Shown here piece by piece: positions 18,007-27,074 of a DNA stretch of 64,000 nucleotides. The DNA is from a virus. Made by a program: the position numbers and the translations under genes. Position 1 is the stretch's first letter; the number at the start of each line of letters is the position of its first letter. The DNA lies in IMG/VR virus record IMGVR_UViG_3300025070_000024, positions 16,917-80,916 of that record. One strand, written 5' to 3'. The notes under the pieces are model-generated. The model did not search any database, was not told the DNA's origin, and saw only the letters and a list, made by a program, of their open reading frames with translations.

Positions 18007-20097
18007 TTAGACAGACCGAAGTCCAAGTTTAGAAACCTTATCTCCGGAATCTAGTTTGATTCTTACATAGATGTGCGAAGCGTACCCCCACCGGCTTGCA
18101 CCTGCGTCAAGAGTAACTTCTCTATCAGTCTCGTTACCATCTAGCACATTAGCTGCGCCATCAGCAACACCCGCTGAAGGTACCCCTTCATCAGTAACTG
18201 CGCTTGATTTAGTGACATGGCAGCTCAACCATCCATTTGTTGCAGAAGCAGCAGTCTCAAGACTATAGTCAGTAGGAGCAGTGCTGGAATCAAATGTCTT
18301 TACTAAAATAGTATCAAATGTACCATTGACAAACAGCTTAATCTTCTGCGCAACATTGTTCGTATCAAGCGCAATCTTAAACGTAGCAAATTGAGAGCCA
18401 CTTCTACCGCTTGTAGTATCCGGATTGTTTGTATCCGCAGGCAAGTAAGCGGTGTTACTGTAGTCTGTACCGCTCACGTGCTGAACCCCGTCTGGCAACA
18501 CCATAGCATCTTTTACATCCAAGTTTAAAGATCCGCTTTGATTGTTGCCAAACTGCCGGCTCCAATCTCCAAGCGCCCCACTAGGATCATTAGTATAGGT
18601 ACTTCCACTAGGTTCTGCTACCCGAATGCCATCTGTAGATCCTACTCCGTTGGAGATGCTATCTTCCATAACCAAACTATCGCTTTCGCTCTGAGTGCGG
18701 TCGCTGAACTGCATTAAGTAAAAAGCAGTGCTGGTATTAAAGTCTTGGTTCGCTAAGTTACCATGCACCGACTTGAAGTCATATCGCGGCCCGTTGCTAC
18801 TGTCAGACAAGTCAGAAATAGCATTCAGGCTTTGAAGCGGTACATCTTTACCAAAGGTGTAATCTGCAAGTCCTGGCGCGACAGACGTGTTGCTTGTTAC
18901 ATCAGGGTGATCTGTGTAGGCAAGGGAGGTGCCTGCAGCAAAGCATCCATGACTATTACCTACCGCCCAGTTAAAGTCTGTAGCGTTATTAGTGGTTGCT
19001 CCGTAAATCTTGGCGTCTGACGGTACTATGTCTACAACCGTGCAGGTAATATTCATAGTAAAGTCATTATTACCGCAGTATTTAATACCACTGCTGTAGT
19101 AATACGCTGCTCCAGAACCGGGAGTAAGGGTGCTTGACATCACCTTACCCTCATTTGACTCGCTGCTAATAGCAATGCTATTTACAGAGTTAGACTCTTG
19201 ATACCACAGCTTGTCGATGTTTGTAGTACCGTCTTCGGTAATTCGAAGTCTGTGGTAACCTACACTAAAGCTGGTTCCTGTATAGCTCCAAGCCAAACTT
19301 GTAACACCGGTGTAGAAATCCTCACCACTACCCGACGTAGGAAACCCTTCAGTCACCTTAGTCAGCGTCAAGTCTGACGTGGTAACAGTATCATCTGAAT
19401 CGTCTGCAGCAAGGGTAGCAGTCACATCATCTAAACTATCTTTAGTCAGCTTAGCTTGGTACTGAACGTTCTTAAGATCTGCAGTAGGTGAAGTAAGCAC
19501 AGTTTGGCTTAAAGCAGTATTACCGTTCCTCCAGTTTACTATGTCTCCTGCGCTAAGACTACCAAGCCCATTTACGGTGTGCGCAGTGTTTGTTACTCTG
19601 TTCTGGTTCGTGCTGGGAGTACTAACCACCCACTCGCTATTAGCTCCTGCTACTTGAGTAGCAAAGGTCTGTGGCGCTGTTGGAACTAAAGCACCCAACG
19701 TTTCATTCAGCTGATCAATAGCATCTACAATTAACGTATTTGCAGTAAACGATGCGATTGCAGGACTATTGTCTATTAAGGTACCGGAAGAAGGACTACC
19801 TAAAGTAGTGCTTCCCGCAGGAATCCAGTTTGTGCCTGCAGGATGGCCCCACTCATTACCAGAGTCGTTATTGCCGGTAATGATGCTATTACCTGTCCCT
19901 TTAAAGATGTAGACCTTGCCAGTATCTTTTGCAACAACGATAGACCCCGTACGTCGGGCATTTACCGGGATTGCAATGAGATGATCATTTGCAAAGTCGT
20001 CTACAATATGCACTCCTGCAACATTATCCCCGACCACATCCACAATCGGGTATGCGGTGTTTTGATTTTCAATTGTATCACCAAATTTAATTGCCAT
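18007..20097 (-). CDS. Fibre/virion protein sharing N-terminal module with the 521-residue fibre
   Basis: This is a 696-residue protein. It begins AIKFGDTIENQNTAYPIVD, closely resembling the 521-residue protein of 13793-15358 in that segment, so both probably dock at the same virion site. The following region has the compact GSIVVAKDTGKVYIFKGTG motif often seen just after the anchor of phage fibres. The rest is S/T/D/N-rich beta sequence. The C-terminal 40 residues (WGYASHIYVRIKLDSGDKVS) may form a tip domain. No enzymatic motif is visible. Confidence 0.6.
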   Translation of the reverse strand: MAIKFGDTIENQNTAYPIVDVVGDNVAGVHIVDDFANDHLIAIPVNARRTGSIVVAKDTGKVYIFKGTGNSIITGNNDSGNEWGHPAGTNWIPAGSTTLGSPSSGTLIDNSPAIASFTANTLIVDAIDQLNETLGALVPTAPQTFATQVAGANSEWVVSTPSTNQNRVTNTAHTVNGLGSLSAGDIVNWRNGNTALSQTVLTSPTADLKNVQYQAKLTKDSLDDVTATLAADDSDDTVTTSDLTLTKVTEGFPTSGSGEDFYTGVTSLAWSYTGTSFSVGYHRLRITEDGTTNIDKLWYQESNSVNSIAISSESNEGKVMSSTLTPGSGAAYYYSSGIKYCGNNDFTMNITCTVVDIVPSDAKIYGATTNNATDFNWAVGNSHGCFAAGTSLAYTDHPDVTSNTSVAPGLADYTFGKDVPLQSLNAISDLSDSSNGPRYDFKSVHGNLANQDFNTSTAFYLMQFSDRTQSESDSLVMEDSISNGVGSTDGIRVAEPSGSTYTNDPSGALGDWSRQFGNNQSGSLNLDVKDAMVLPDGVQHVSGTDYSNTAYLPADTNNPDTTSGRSGSQFATFKIALDTNNVAQKIKLFVNGTFDTILVKTFDSSTAPTDYSLETAASATNGWLSCHVTKSSAVTDEGVPSAGVADGAANVLDGNETDREVTLDAGASRWGYASHIYVRIKLDSGDKVSKLGLRSV

Positions 20098-20100
20098 AGC

Positions 20101-21135
20101 TTATGTAGTAAGAGTGATTGTTAAATCGATATCGTCATCAAATGCTCCGGTCTGGATAGACCTATAAACATTGTAATTTCTTGTGGCAGTTCCTGCTGTT
20201 TGGTTAAACCCACTTCCACCGTTGTCGTATAAGACAAAGCTATCAGTGTAATCGGCAACCCCTAAGCCGCTAGTAGTAGCAGCTATTTCTGTAGCTGTAA
20301 AGATACTCGGAATAATTAAGTAAGTGTACTTAGTAGTATCCGCAGTATTACTGCTGCAAGCAAAGGTAATAGTTTGCGATGGCTCATTAGGGTCAGCGTC
20401 CAAAAGTGTTCTCACTTGGTTGCCTGTGCTAATAAGGGATGCTATATCGCTAACTGTTGCGCTAGTGTTCGCGTAGACATATACAGGATGCCTGTAAATA
20501 ATCTTAGTCTGTTTTGTAATCGGAACTAAGGAACCCGTGCCATCTGTTAGATAACCTAAGGTGTGCGTGACTGTGTACTGCAGTCCATTGCTAGTTAAAG
20601 CACTGCCAGAAGGTGTTATATGGTTGCCTGTAGAAGCATTGTATGGGCTTGAAATATTAGACCAGTTAGGAGTACTGTCAATCAAAGAAGTTCCCTGATT
20701 GTAGTTGTAGGTAACCTCTAGTCCTGCAGTACTGTCTAGGTTTCCAATATTTGAAATAGTATAAATAAAGCCTCCAATAACTCTGTTGTCAAGACCAGTC
20801 TGCACAACATAGTTTTCTCCTTCGATTATATCAGGGAAGTTGGTTGACGACGGAATAACAGATACAATAACTGGCTCTAAGAATGGAGCTAGCAGGTCTT
20901 GAATAATCGTTTCTAAGTTCGTTCCTGCGCTGTATGTAGTTACACCCGCAATAGCATCACCAATAGAGTTGGTGACAACCAAATCAGAACCTAATTCAAA
21001 CGAAGATGCAGAACCGCTAGAGCCAGCACTAACAGAAAGAGATAACCGATTCTCACTAATAGTAACGGTGTTATTACTTTCTGTAATTTTAACCACATTA
21101 GCTATAGGCTGCGTTATGATGATTTTGTTTGCCAT
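20101..21135 (-). CDS. Structural protein of the fibre cluster
   Basis: This 344-residue protein is beta-rich, with many S, T, N and I. It starts ANKIIITQPIANVVKITESN after the methionine. The ATG at 21135 is preferred over the GTG one codon earlier because it makes a TGATG junction with the upstream stop. The middle contains GENYVVQTGLDNRVIGGFIY, and the C-terminus ends in alternating hydrophobics (DIDLTITLTT). It resembles minor tail or fibre-base proteins of marine phages. The role is not established. Confidence 0.55.
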   Translation of the reverse strand: MANKIIITQPIANVVKITESNNTVTISENRLSLSVSAGSSGSASSFELGSDLVVTNSIGDAIAGVTTYSAGTNLETIIQDLLAPFLEPVIVSVIPSSTNFPDIIEGENYVVQTGLDNRVIGGFIYTISNIGNLDSTAGLEVTYNYNQGTSLIDSTPNWSNISSPYNASTGNHITPSGSALTSNGLQYTVTHTLGYLTDGTGSLVPITKQTKIIYRHPVYVYANTSATVSDIASLISTGNQVRTLLDADPNEPSQTITFACSSNTADTTKYTYLIIPSIFTATEIAATTSGLGVADYTDSFVLYDNGGSGFNQTAGTATRNYNVYRSIQTGAFDDDIDLTITLTT

Positions 21136-21518
21136 CACTCAGTAACCTGTGGCTTGACTTTGAATTTCCCTTCAATGATTCTTTCTACGGAAGAGTCACT
21201 GTGCACTAGTTCTAGGTCATACACTCCCTGGTTAAAGGTCATTGCATCAGTAGTACTCGAAGGAATAGTCAGAGTGAACTTGCCGATATCGTCTCCTGAT
21301 TGTGTAGGAATATCGAAGTGAGCTAAATACCCTGTGTCTGCAGTATCGTTACTAGTAGCCCGATACACAAACTCCGTGTCTGTAATATGGTCTTTTACAG
21401 CCATACGCACCCTAGCACCAGTTAAACTGATTCCTGCATTAGAACTGTTCTTATACACAAATGTGACCTCGTGCTGAGATCCCTGCTCTACTATGAAGTT
21501 GTATTTACCAGATGCCAT
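21135..21518 (-). CDS. Conserved small tail/baseplate-type protein
   Basis: This is a 127-residue protein beginning MASGKYNFIVEQGSQHEVTF. The run of motifs (a strand with EQG near residue 12, SLTGARVRMAVKD, FTLTIPSSTTDAM, GVYDLELVHSD and a final IIEGKFKVKPQVT) matches a common phage beta-sandwich protein found in tail and fibre regions of many marine phages. It probably forms part of the fibre base. It is joined to its neighbours by one-base and TGATG overlaps. Confidence 0.65.
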   Translation of the reverse strand: MASGKYNFIVEQGSQHEVTFVYKNSSNAGISLTGARVRMAVKDHITDTEFVYRATSNDTADTGYLAHFDIPTQSGDDIGKFTLTIPSSTTDAMTFNQGVYDLELVHSDSSVERIIEGKFKVKPQVTE

Positions 21519-22744
21519 TACAATACATATTCAAAAACGTTTGGTTTGCCCCTACCGTTATTCTCAATAACTGTATAACCTGGACTACTATTCCAACCAT
21601 TACTCTCTGAGTAAAAGTTGCCTGTAAATAAAGGTGCTACAGCAATTTGGCGGTAGTTTGCTTGATCTACGAGTTTTTCTTCTATAGTAGAGTATACTCT
21701 TTTTCCTTTGCGGGAATGCCAATGGCCTCCTAACATAACATTGTACATACCCTGCTTTCCATGCTCCCAAAAAGCCTTACCTAAATCACCTTTAGATATG
21801 TTGTAATGATTGTGGGTAAGCAGGTAGAATATACCGTCTACTTCTATTCCTAAAAGTAAAGGATGATGCTCAATATTTAAAGCAGTGTTTTCTTGCAGCA
21901 TATAAGCAAGAAGTGACGCCACAGAACCTTGAGGGTCTCCAGTTAGTTTTGGGCTTGTCCTGTCGTGGTTTCCACTAACTATAGCAACCCTGACGGCATT
22001 ATTTAAACTGGTCAAAAAGCGTTTGAGGATCGTATACGCTGTAATCACTATGTGCGAACCGTATCCATCCTTTTCTAACTCTTTCCAAGTTGATTCGTGG
22101 TTAATACCAGTAAAGGATTCTATAAAATCTCCTAGCAAGCATACCGTAACCTTCTTGTATTTGTGAGTATTTACGTTAGTAGCAACCTCTTGTAGTCGTG
22201 ACACTACATCCTTAGTACTGAAGCTAGGGGTATTCCCTATAGCGTCTACTTGTGCACCTATGTGAAAGTCGCTAAGAACAAGCACACACTCGTTTGTACC
22301 TGGTTGAGTGTAAATCTGAAAACCATCTACACTGGTATTCAAGTCCTCTTTGATTCTTGCCCAATCAACAGTTGACACTTTGGGCGTTAAGTGAACTTTT
22401 ACCTGATAGAAGGTTTTAGAACCTGTTTTTGTCGGAGCATCCCAACTGTTACAGGTATAGCGTTCTACTTCCCAAACATTTAAGTCTACTTTAAAGTGCT
22501 TTATAGCTTTATCTAAAGAGTCTATTTGCTCCGGTCCCTTGTAGGTCAGTACAGCATCTTTAGAAGATAGTGATTTACCTGTACAGGATTTAGGGCCGTT
22601 GCGTAACTCTCCTATTTTTCTACGTAAAGTTCGGTGACTTAAAGAAAGGGTATCATAATCTAGCAGAATAGTAGACGCAATCTCTGAATGAGATTTTTCT
22701 GAATACCTGTTACAGTAGTCGGCTATTATTTCTTCTAAGCTCAT
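21518..22744 (-). CDS. Calcineurin-like metallophosphoesterase with HTH-like N-terminus
   Basis: This is a 408-residue protein. The first 50 residues are helical with an HTH-like arrangement. A metallophosphoesterase domain covers about 150-400, with all signature blocks in order: SDFHIG (D159, H161), LGDFIES (D206), SGNHD (about 257-261), LLTHNHY and GGHWH (about 338-342). The enzyme would bind two metal ions and hydrolyse phosphomonoesters or phosphodiesters, of nucleic acid, nucleotide or protein. It overlaps its neighbours by ATGA and one-base junctions, inside the fibre gene run, which is unusual for an enzyme. The substrate cannot be read from sequence. Confidence 0.85.
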   Translation of the reverse strand: MSLEEIIADYCNRYSEKSHSEIASTILLDYDTLSLSHRTLRRKIGELRNGPKSCTGKSLSSKDAVLTYKGPEQIDSLDKAIKHFKVDLNVWEVERYTCNSWDAPTKTGSKTFYQVKVHLTPKVSTVDWARIKEDLNTSVDGFQIYTQPGTNECVLVLSDFHIGAQVDAIGNTPSFSTKDVVSRLQEVATNVNTHKYKKVTVCLLGDFIESFTGINHESTWKELEKDGYGSHIVITAYTILKRFLTSLNNAVRVAIVSGNHDRTSPKLTGDPQGSVASLLAYMLQENTALNIEHHPLLLGIEVDGIFYLLTHNHYNISKGDLGKAFWEHGKQGMYNVMLGGHWHSRKGKRVYSTIEEKLVDQANYRQIAVAPLFTGNFYSESNGWNSSPGYTVIENNGRGKPNVFEYVL

Positions 22745-24444
22745 GCTTCAGAAATACTATACCTTATTTTGATTCGGTCTACAGGAAGAGTAGACCACAA
22801 TATATTATTCCTAGCAAAAGTCCAAGAACCTGTACCTAGAGAAGACGACGTTGCTGTAGTAATGAAATTAGTTTGATTCAGTTCTAGCGTAGGGAACAGA
22901 TCAATTTCGTAGTCTGAAGCTGTAATGCCTTCATTAGCAGTAAACGTAATCGTTATTGTCTCTGCAGCATCGTCTGGATCCCAATGGTTAGGGGACACTG
23001 ACAAGGATCCAACAGTAGCTAAATCCACCGGGGTGTCAGATACAGCTTCAAAATATATAAGATTACTTACTCGTTGGGATACCCAGCTAGTTTTAAAATA
23101 CAAATCTCTGTCTACAGTAGCAGGTAGTGTTACTGCAGTAGAACTCATAAATCCACCGTTGTCAGGTACAGAAATGGAAATGGTTTCGCTGACTTCAGGA
23201 ACCCCACTAAAATCTGAAGATGTGTAACCCTCTACCTTAATGGTGCTGTTATATACCTGAGAATACAGGCTGTAATAGATAAAGCCGGATGACGCAGGCT
23301 CATTCAACCGGAAGTTTACTACGTCAGACGGCTCAAAATCTACAGTAGTAGTAGTAGTACTATTAACCCAAACACTTGCTGCAGAAAGAGTAGCGGTTTG
23401 ATTCGATGTAGGTAGAGTAAGAGTATTCTTTGCCTCTAGGACATAAAATACCAATGCTACTGTACTATCAAAGTCGTCAGACAGATTGACGCTAGAAACA
23501 TATGTGCCATTTGCTTGAAGCGAAGTAAAGTCTAGACTGTGTGTAGAGACAGTGGAGCCATTTGACACCAGAACCTTTGCAGTAAGATCTGCTAATCCTT
23601 TCTTTTGCCCAGAATAGCTAGGGCCACTGCTAAGTGTTTGGAAGCTGTAATCAGTGGTTACAGGGGATATAGAAAACCCTACTTGATTATTAGGAATGAG
23701 CGGATTGTACTCAGATGTGTATAGCGTAACATTCAAGTGTTTAGCCGCACCTAAGCGAAAATCATAGGTTCTCCCTTGGTGAAGCAGGGTGTCAGCAACC
23801 GCGAGAAGGCCATCATTATTTAAATCTCCTAATGGAACATCTGGGAATGTTGTAACCAACCCTACAGAATCAGATGACTCTAGAGTTCCTAACGAATATG
23901 GTGACTCGCTGTACCCTAGCTTAACGGCTTGAGTGATAGCACCAGCTAATGCTGTAGTCACGGTGATTACTCCTGAATATGTATTCGGTATAGTAAAGGA
24001 GAAATCAGCATCATTATCCTCGGCATTTACTAAAACAATATTTGATGCAGAGTCTCCATATTGAGTGCTGATTACTGCATTAACCTCATATCCTGTTATT
24101 GGAGATAAGTCAGAAACACCGATAACCTCAAACGTTATAGTTCCCCCAGGAGAATATGTTGCTGTAGTGTTTTGGTATGTAGTAAAATTACCATCATAGT
24201 ACACCACATCGTAAGTGACGACAGGAGGGGTGTAGTCATCAAAGCCTGGATCTTCGGGGTCGTCTACATAGCCGTTTTTAGCTGTGTAGAGGAGGGTATT
24301 AATAAAGAAATCTTGCTTATCACAATCCCTATGCAGATCATACTCTGCCTTAGCAATATAGATTGCAGATGCGCCTGAGAAGTACTCATCTAGAGCAACA
24401 TTCAGGTCTGTAGTAGTATCGTAGTCAGCAGGTAAGAAAAACAT
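22741..24444 (-). CDS. Fibre-cluster virion protein with dockerin-like motif
   Basis: This is a 567-residue protein beginning MFFLPADYDTTTDL. The ATG at 24444 is chosen because it overlaps the upstream TAA as TAATG. A GDLNNDGLLAVADTLLHQG motif near residues 200-218 has the spacing of a dockerin or EF-hand calcium loop. The rest is beta-sandwich-like and may contain two or three Ig-like domains. A virion surface or adhesin role is inferred from composition and neighbours. Confidence 0.55.
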   Translation of the reverse strand: MFFLPADYDTTTDLNVALDEYFSGASAIYIAKAEYDLHRDCDKQDFFINTLLYTAKNGYVDDPEDPGFDDYTPPVVTYDVVYYDGNFTTYQNTTATYSPGGTITFEVIGVSDLSPITGYEVNAVISTQYGDSASNIVLVNAEDNDADFSFTIPNTYSGVITVTTALAGAITQAVKLGYSESPYSLGTLESSDSVGLVTTFPDVPLGDLNNDGLLAVADTLLHQGRTYDFRLGAAKHLNVTLYTSEYNPLIPNNQVGFSISPVTTDYSFQTLSSGPSYSGQKKGLADLTAKVLVSNGSTVSTHSLDFTSLQANGTYVSSVNLSDDFDSTVALVFYVLEAKNTLTLPTSNQTATLSAASVWVNSTTTTTVDFEPSDVVNFRLNEPASSGFIYYSLYSQVYNSTIKVEGYTSSDFSGVPEVSETISISVPDNGGFMSSTAVTLPATVDRDLYFKTSWVSQRVSNLIYFEAVSDTPVDLATVGSLSVSPNHWDPDDAAETITITFTANEGITASDYEIDLFPTLELNQTNFITTATSSSLGTGSWTFARNNILWSTLPVDRIKIRYSISEA

Positions 24445-25043
24445 TAAGAACAGCCGCAAATACAGGTGCAAGAACTTCCGGTACAGATGTTAGACATCAA
24501 TGTGACTTTTCGTTCTGCTGCTGTATAACGGGCTGCATTAACATCAAGTTGTGCACCTGTTCTAAGTGACACTAGCTCTTGCAGTGTCTGTAATTGCTGG
24601 GTCTCTTTACACTTATCGCATGAACTAGCTAAATAAGTGTCGAGCTTGGTAGAGATGCACGTATCTATAGTAGCTAAGTACAAAGTGTACTCGTCAAAAC
24701 TATAGGTAGTGCCTCCAAATGAGTAGTCAACTTGAAAACGATAAAGACCGTCCGGAAACGTACTGGTAGTTATCGAGGGAACTTTGGACGGAGTAATCTC
24801 TAACGGATTACCCCAAGGTTGGGCTAGAACATAATTGTATCCTGCATTAGATACAATCGCTTGTTCCTCAGCAGCATTTGCTCCTGTAGAAGTGTCTAAC
24901 AGAGTTTCTTCCTCAGGAACAGTATGTCGACTTGGAGTATTGACCTTAAGAAGTAAATCTTCACGTGCCGTGGCGTTAGGGGTGTGATCCTGTAATTGGA
25001 ACACACCCCCGACAACCTTAATTCTCCAATATCCTGTAGCCAT
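24444..25043 (-). CDS. Structural protein with C-terminal cysteine clusters
   Basis: This is a 199-residue protein. The N-terminal half is a beta-type domain starting MATGYWRIKVVGGVFQLQDH. The C-terminal half is helical, with CDKCKETQQLQTLQELV near residue 145 and a last segment with six cysteines (CTGSSCTCICGCS). The cysteines suggest disulfides or a metal site in an assembled virion part. I do not recognise a named family. It lies between two fibre-cluster proteins. Confidence 0.5.
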   Translation of the reverse strand: MATGYWRIKVVGGVFQLQDHTPNATAREDLLLKVNTPSRHTVPEEETLLDTSTGANAAEEQAIVSNAGYNYVLAQPWGNPLEITPSKVPSITTSTFPDGLYRFQVDYSFGGTTYSFDEYTLYLATIDTCISTKLDTYLASSCDKCKETQQLQTLQELVSLRTGAQLDVNAARYTAAERKVTLMSNICTGSSCTCICGCS

Positions 25044-25053
25044 AGTTTAAGGC

Positions 25054-25863
25054 TTATGCCAAGAAGGTATCCAACGTACCGTTCAAAGTAGTGTTAGAAG
25101 CAAGGGTATACAAAACAATCTCGTGAATGTCTGTACGGTCCCCATGCGTCTGCTCTACAAACAAACAAGTCCGATCGTATGTATAGGCTCCAGTAACAAC
25201 TGCAGGCTTTACTACGTTGGGTCCAGCAATGTTAGTCACACCTTGAATAGGAAGAGCAGCTTGAACTTCGGCATTTACATCAGCTGCAGTACCAATAGTA
25301 AACTCAGCTGGAGTAGCGTTAGTAACAGCACTAGATGCATCATTAGCTGCACCTCGCATATTAACGTTCAAAGGCATTGTGATTTGAATCACAGTAGTAG
25401 CACCACCCTTCTCAGCAGCTTCAACATCTTTGAAGATATCACGCTTAGAAGCATTGATGGCAATAACTAACTGATCAACAGCAGCAGCGTCATTAGCTGC
25501 TCCTACTGCTTCAAAAGTCGCAATAGTAAACTTCTCACGGCCTTCAGTAACATTAATCAGCTTAATGTATGCAGAACCATCAGCTTCAATCTTAGGAGTA
25601 ACCTCCAGGATTTGCTGAGTGCCATTATTGTGATCTTCAATTGTAGATGATTTTACATCTGCTCCTTTAAAAAGCAAAGAGCTTCCTTCACCAGTTTGAA
25701 ACTGAAAAGTTTTAGCTGCAGAATCAGCAGCATTAATAGCAGGCCATGGTGCACTGCTAACAGTAGCAGTACCATCAACAAAAGCGACAAGTTTACCGGG
25801 ATCTACAGTTGTAGCAGTGGCGGCGGCGTCATTAGAGACGAGAACAGTCTTAGTATGAGACAT
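25054..25863 (-). CDS. Alanine-rich virion protein
   Basis: This 269-residue, Ala/Thr/Asp-rich protein of moderate complexity begins MSHTKTVLVSNDAAATATTV. Sequence blocks GREKFTIATFEAVGAANDAA and DQLVIAINASKRDIFKDVEA suggest a mixed alpha/beta fold. It lies close downstream of capsid and ring genes, where abundant decoration, tail or auxiliary capsid proteins are found. No motif decides between these. The shared style of its start with the next protein (MSFTETTLVV) suggests related roles. Confidence 0.5.
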   Translation of the reverse strand: MSHTKTVLVSNDAAATATTVDPGKLVAFVDGTATVSSAPWPAINAADSAAKTFQFQTGEGSSLLFKGADVKSSTIEDHNNGTQQILEVTPKIEADGSAYIKLINVTEGREKFTIATFEAVGAANDAAAVDQLVIAINASKRDIFKDVEAAEKGGATTVIQITMPLNVNMRGAANDASSAVTNATPAEFTIGTAADVNAEVQAALPIQGVTNIAGPNVVKPAVVTGAYTYDRTCLFVEQTHGDRTDIHEIVLYTLASNTTLNGTLDTFLA

Positions 25864-25895
25864 TTGTATGTATTAAAGAATTAGAGAATTGTCAA

Positions 25896-27074
25896 TTATG
25901 CGACTGTTGCTGCAGTATCTGTAGCTGCAGTTGATACGTTACCAGAAGTATCTGTAATAGTGGCGGTCGCAGTAAGCGTTACAGACGCAGCATAGCTATC
26001 GGCGGTTACGCCAGTATTTATTACACGAGCAGTAGTCGCATCAACAGCTACATTAATAGTAACATCTGCTTCTGAACCACTGCTGCTCAGTACAATTGTA
26101 CCGTTAGCTGCATCAGAGGCAAATGAGCCAGCAAGCGATACGAAGATTGCATCTGCATCACTAACATCATAAGTACTAGCAGAAGTCCCTTCCGCATCAC
26201 TTGCAAATGCAACTGAAGTAAACGCGGCCGGAGCAGTTAAGTCAACCACTGCACTGCCGAACATCTCTTCTAGCACCTCAAGTAAGTTGCTGTCACCTTC
26301 GTCATCAGCAATACAGATCCGCACGACTTCGTTCACTTTGCGGCGATTTGGAAGTGATTTTTCAATTTCGACAGTATAGATGCTGTAGTCAAGCCCTGTG
26401 CCAGTAGCAGAAGCAGGCACTACAATTGGAAACTCGTATTGATTGTAAGCACCCGCACTGATATATGCACGAGTCTCCAAATCAATGACATTTGATTGTT
26501 GGCCTAAGCGCCCATTGTTATCGCCAGAGACACTAACAGTTAAAGCGTCGTCACCAGTTACAACTACATCGCTTCCACGAGGAGTCACTGTGATAGCAAC
26601 GTCTGATCCACTAACAGCCATTGTTACGTTCTTAAAACGCTCTGTATCAGAACGTCCTGCGAAGTTGGCTACTATTTCGGTAGCGTTTTTGCCTGTCACG
26701 CCTAAAACATCGTATAACTCTACGCCGTTTTTTGCTTCTAAACGAATAGAGTTCATGGATGCCACGATATTACCTACTGTAATAACTTGATTAGTACCGG
26801 CATTTGGCTGAGAGAACTTGATATTTTTAATATCACTCCGCAAAAACTCTGTACTACTTAACGTGGCTAAACTTCCATCAGGTTGAGTATGAGCAGCAGT
26901 AAGCTTGATAAGACCATTTAAGGCTCCAGAAGAGTTACCAGCAATAACAGCTCCATCATGCTGCACAAATAGCTTCCCATCAGTAGCCGCATTTGCAACA
27001 CTTGTGGCTAAGCAGTTTGCTGCAGTAGAGTCGATGTCGCCGCGTACAACAAGAGTAGTTTCAGTAAAACTCAT
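25896..27074 (-). CDS. Virion protein with C-terminal Ig-like domain
   Basis: This is a 392-residue protein. Residues 1-280 are an alpha/beta and beta-rich body. From about residue 290 a T/S/D/A-rich domain with ADVTINVAVDATTARVIN and ASVTLTATATITDTSGNV looks like a bacterial Ig-like (cadherin/Big-type) module. Such modules decorate capsid and tail proteins and bind surfaces weakly. It is expressed from the same run as the ring protein upstream, with a TAATG junction. It is probably an exposed head or tail component. Confidence 0.55.
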   Translation of the reverse strand: MSFTETTLVVRGDIDSTAANCLATSVANAATDGKLFVQHDGAVIAGNSSGALNGLIKLTAAHTQPDGSLATLSSTEFLRSDIKNIKFSQPNAGTNQVITVGNIVASMNSIRLEAKNGVELYDVLGVTGKNATEIVANFAGRSDTERFKNVTMAVSGSDVAITVTPRGSDVVVTGDDALTVSVSGDNNGRLGQQSNVIDLETRAYISAGAYNQYEFPIVVPASATGTGLDYSIYTVEIEKSLPNRRKVNEVVRICIADDEGDSNLLEVLEEMFGSAVVDLTAPAAFTSVAFASDAEGTSASTYDVSDADAIFVSLAGSFASDAANGTIVLSSSGSEADVTINVAVDATTARVINTGVTADSYAASVTLTATATITDTSGNVSTAATDTAATVA

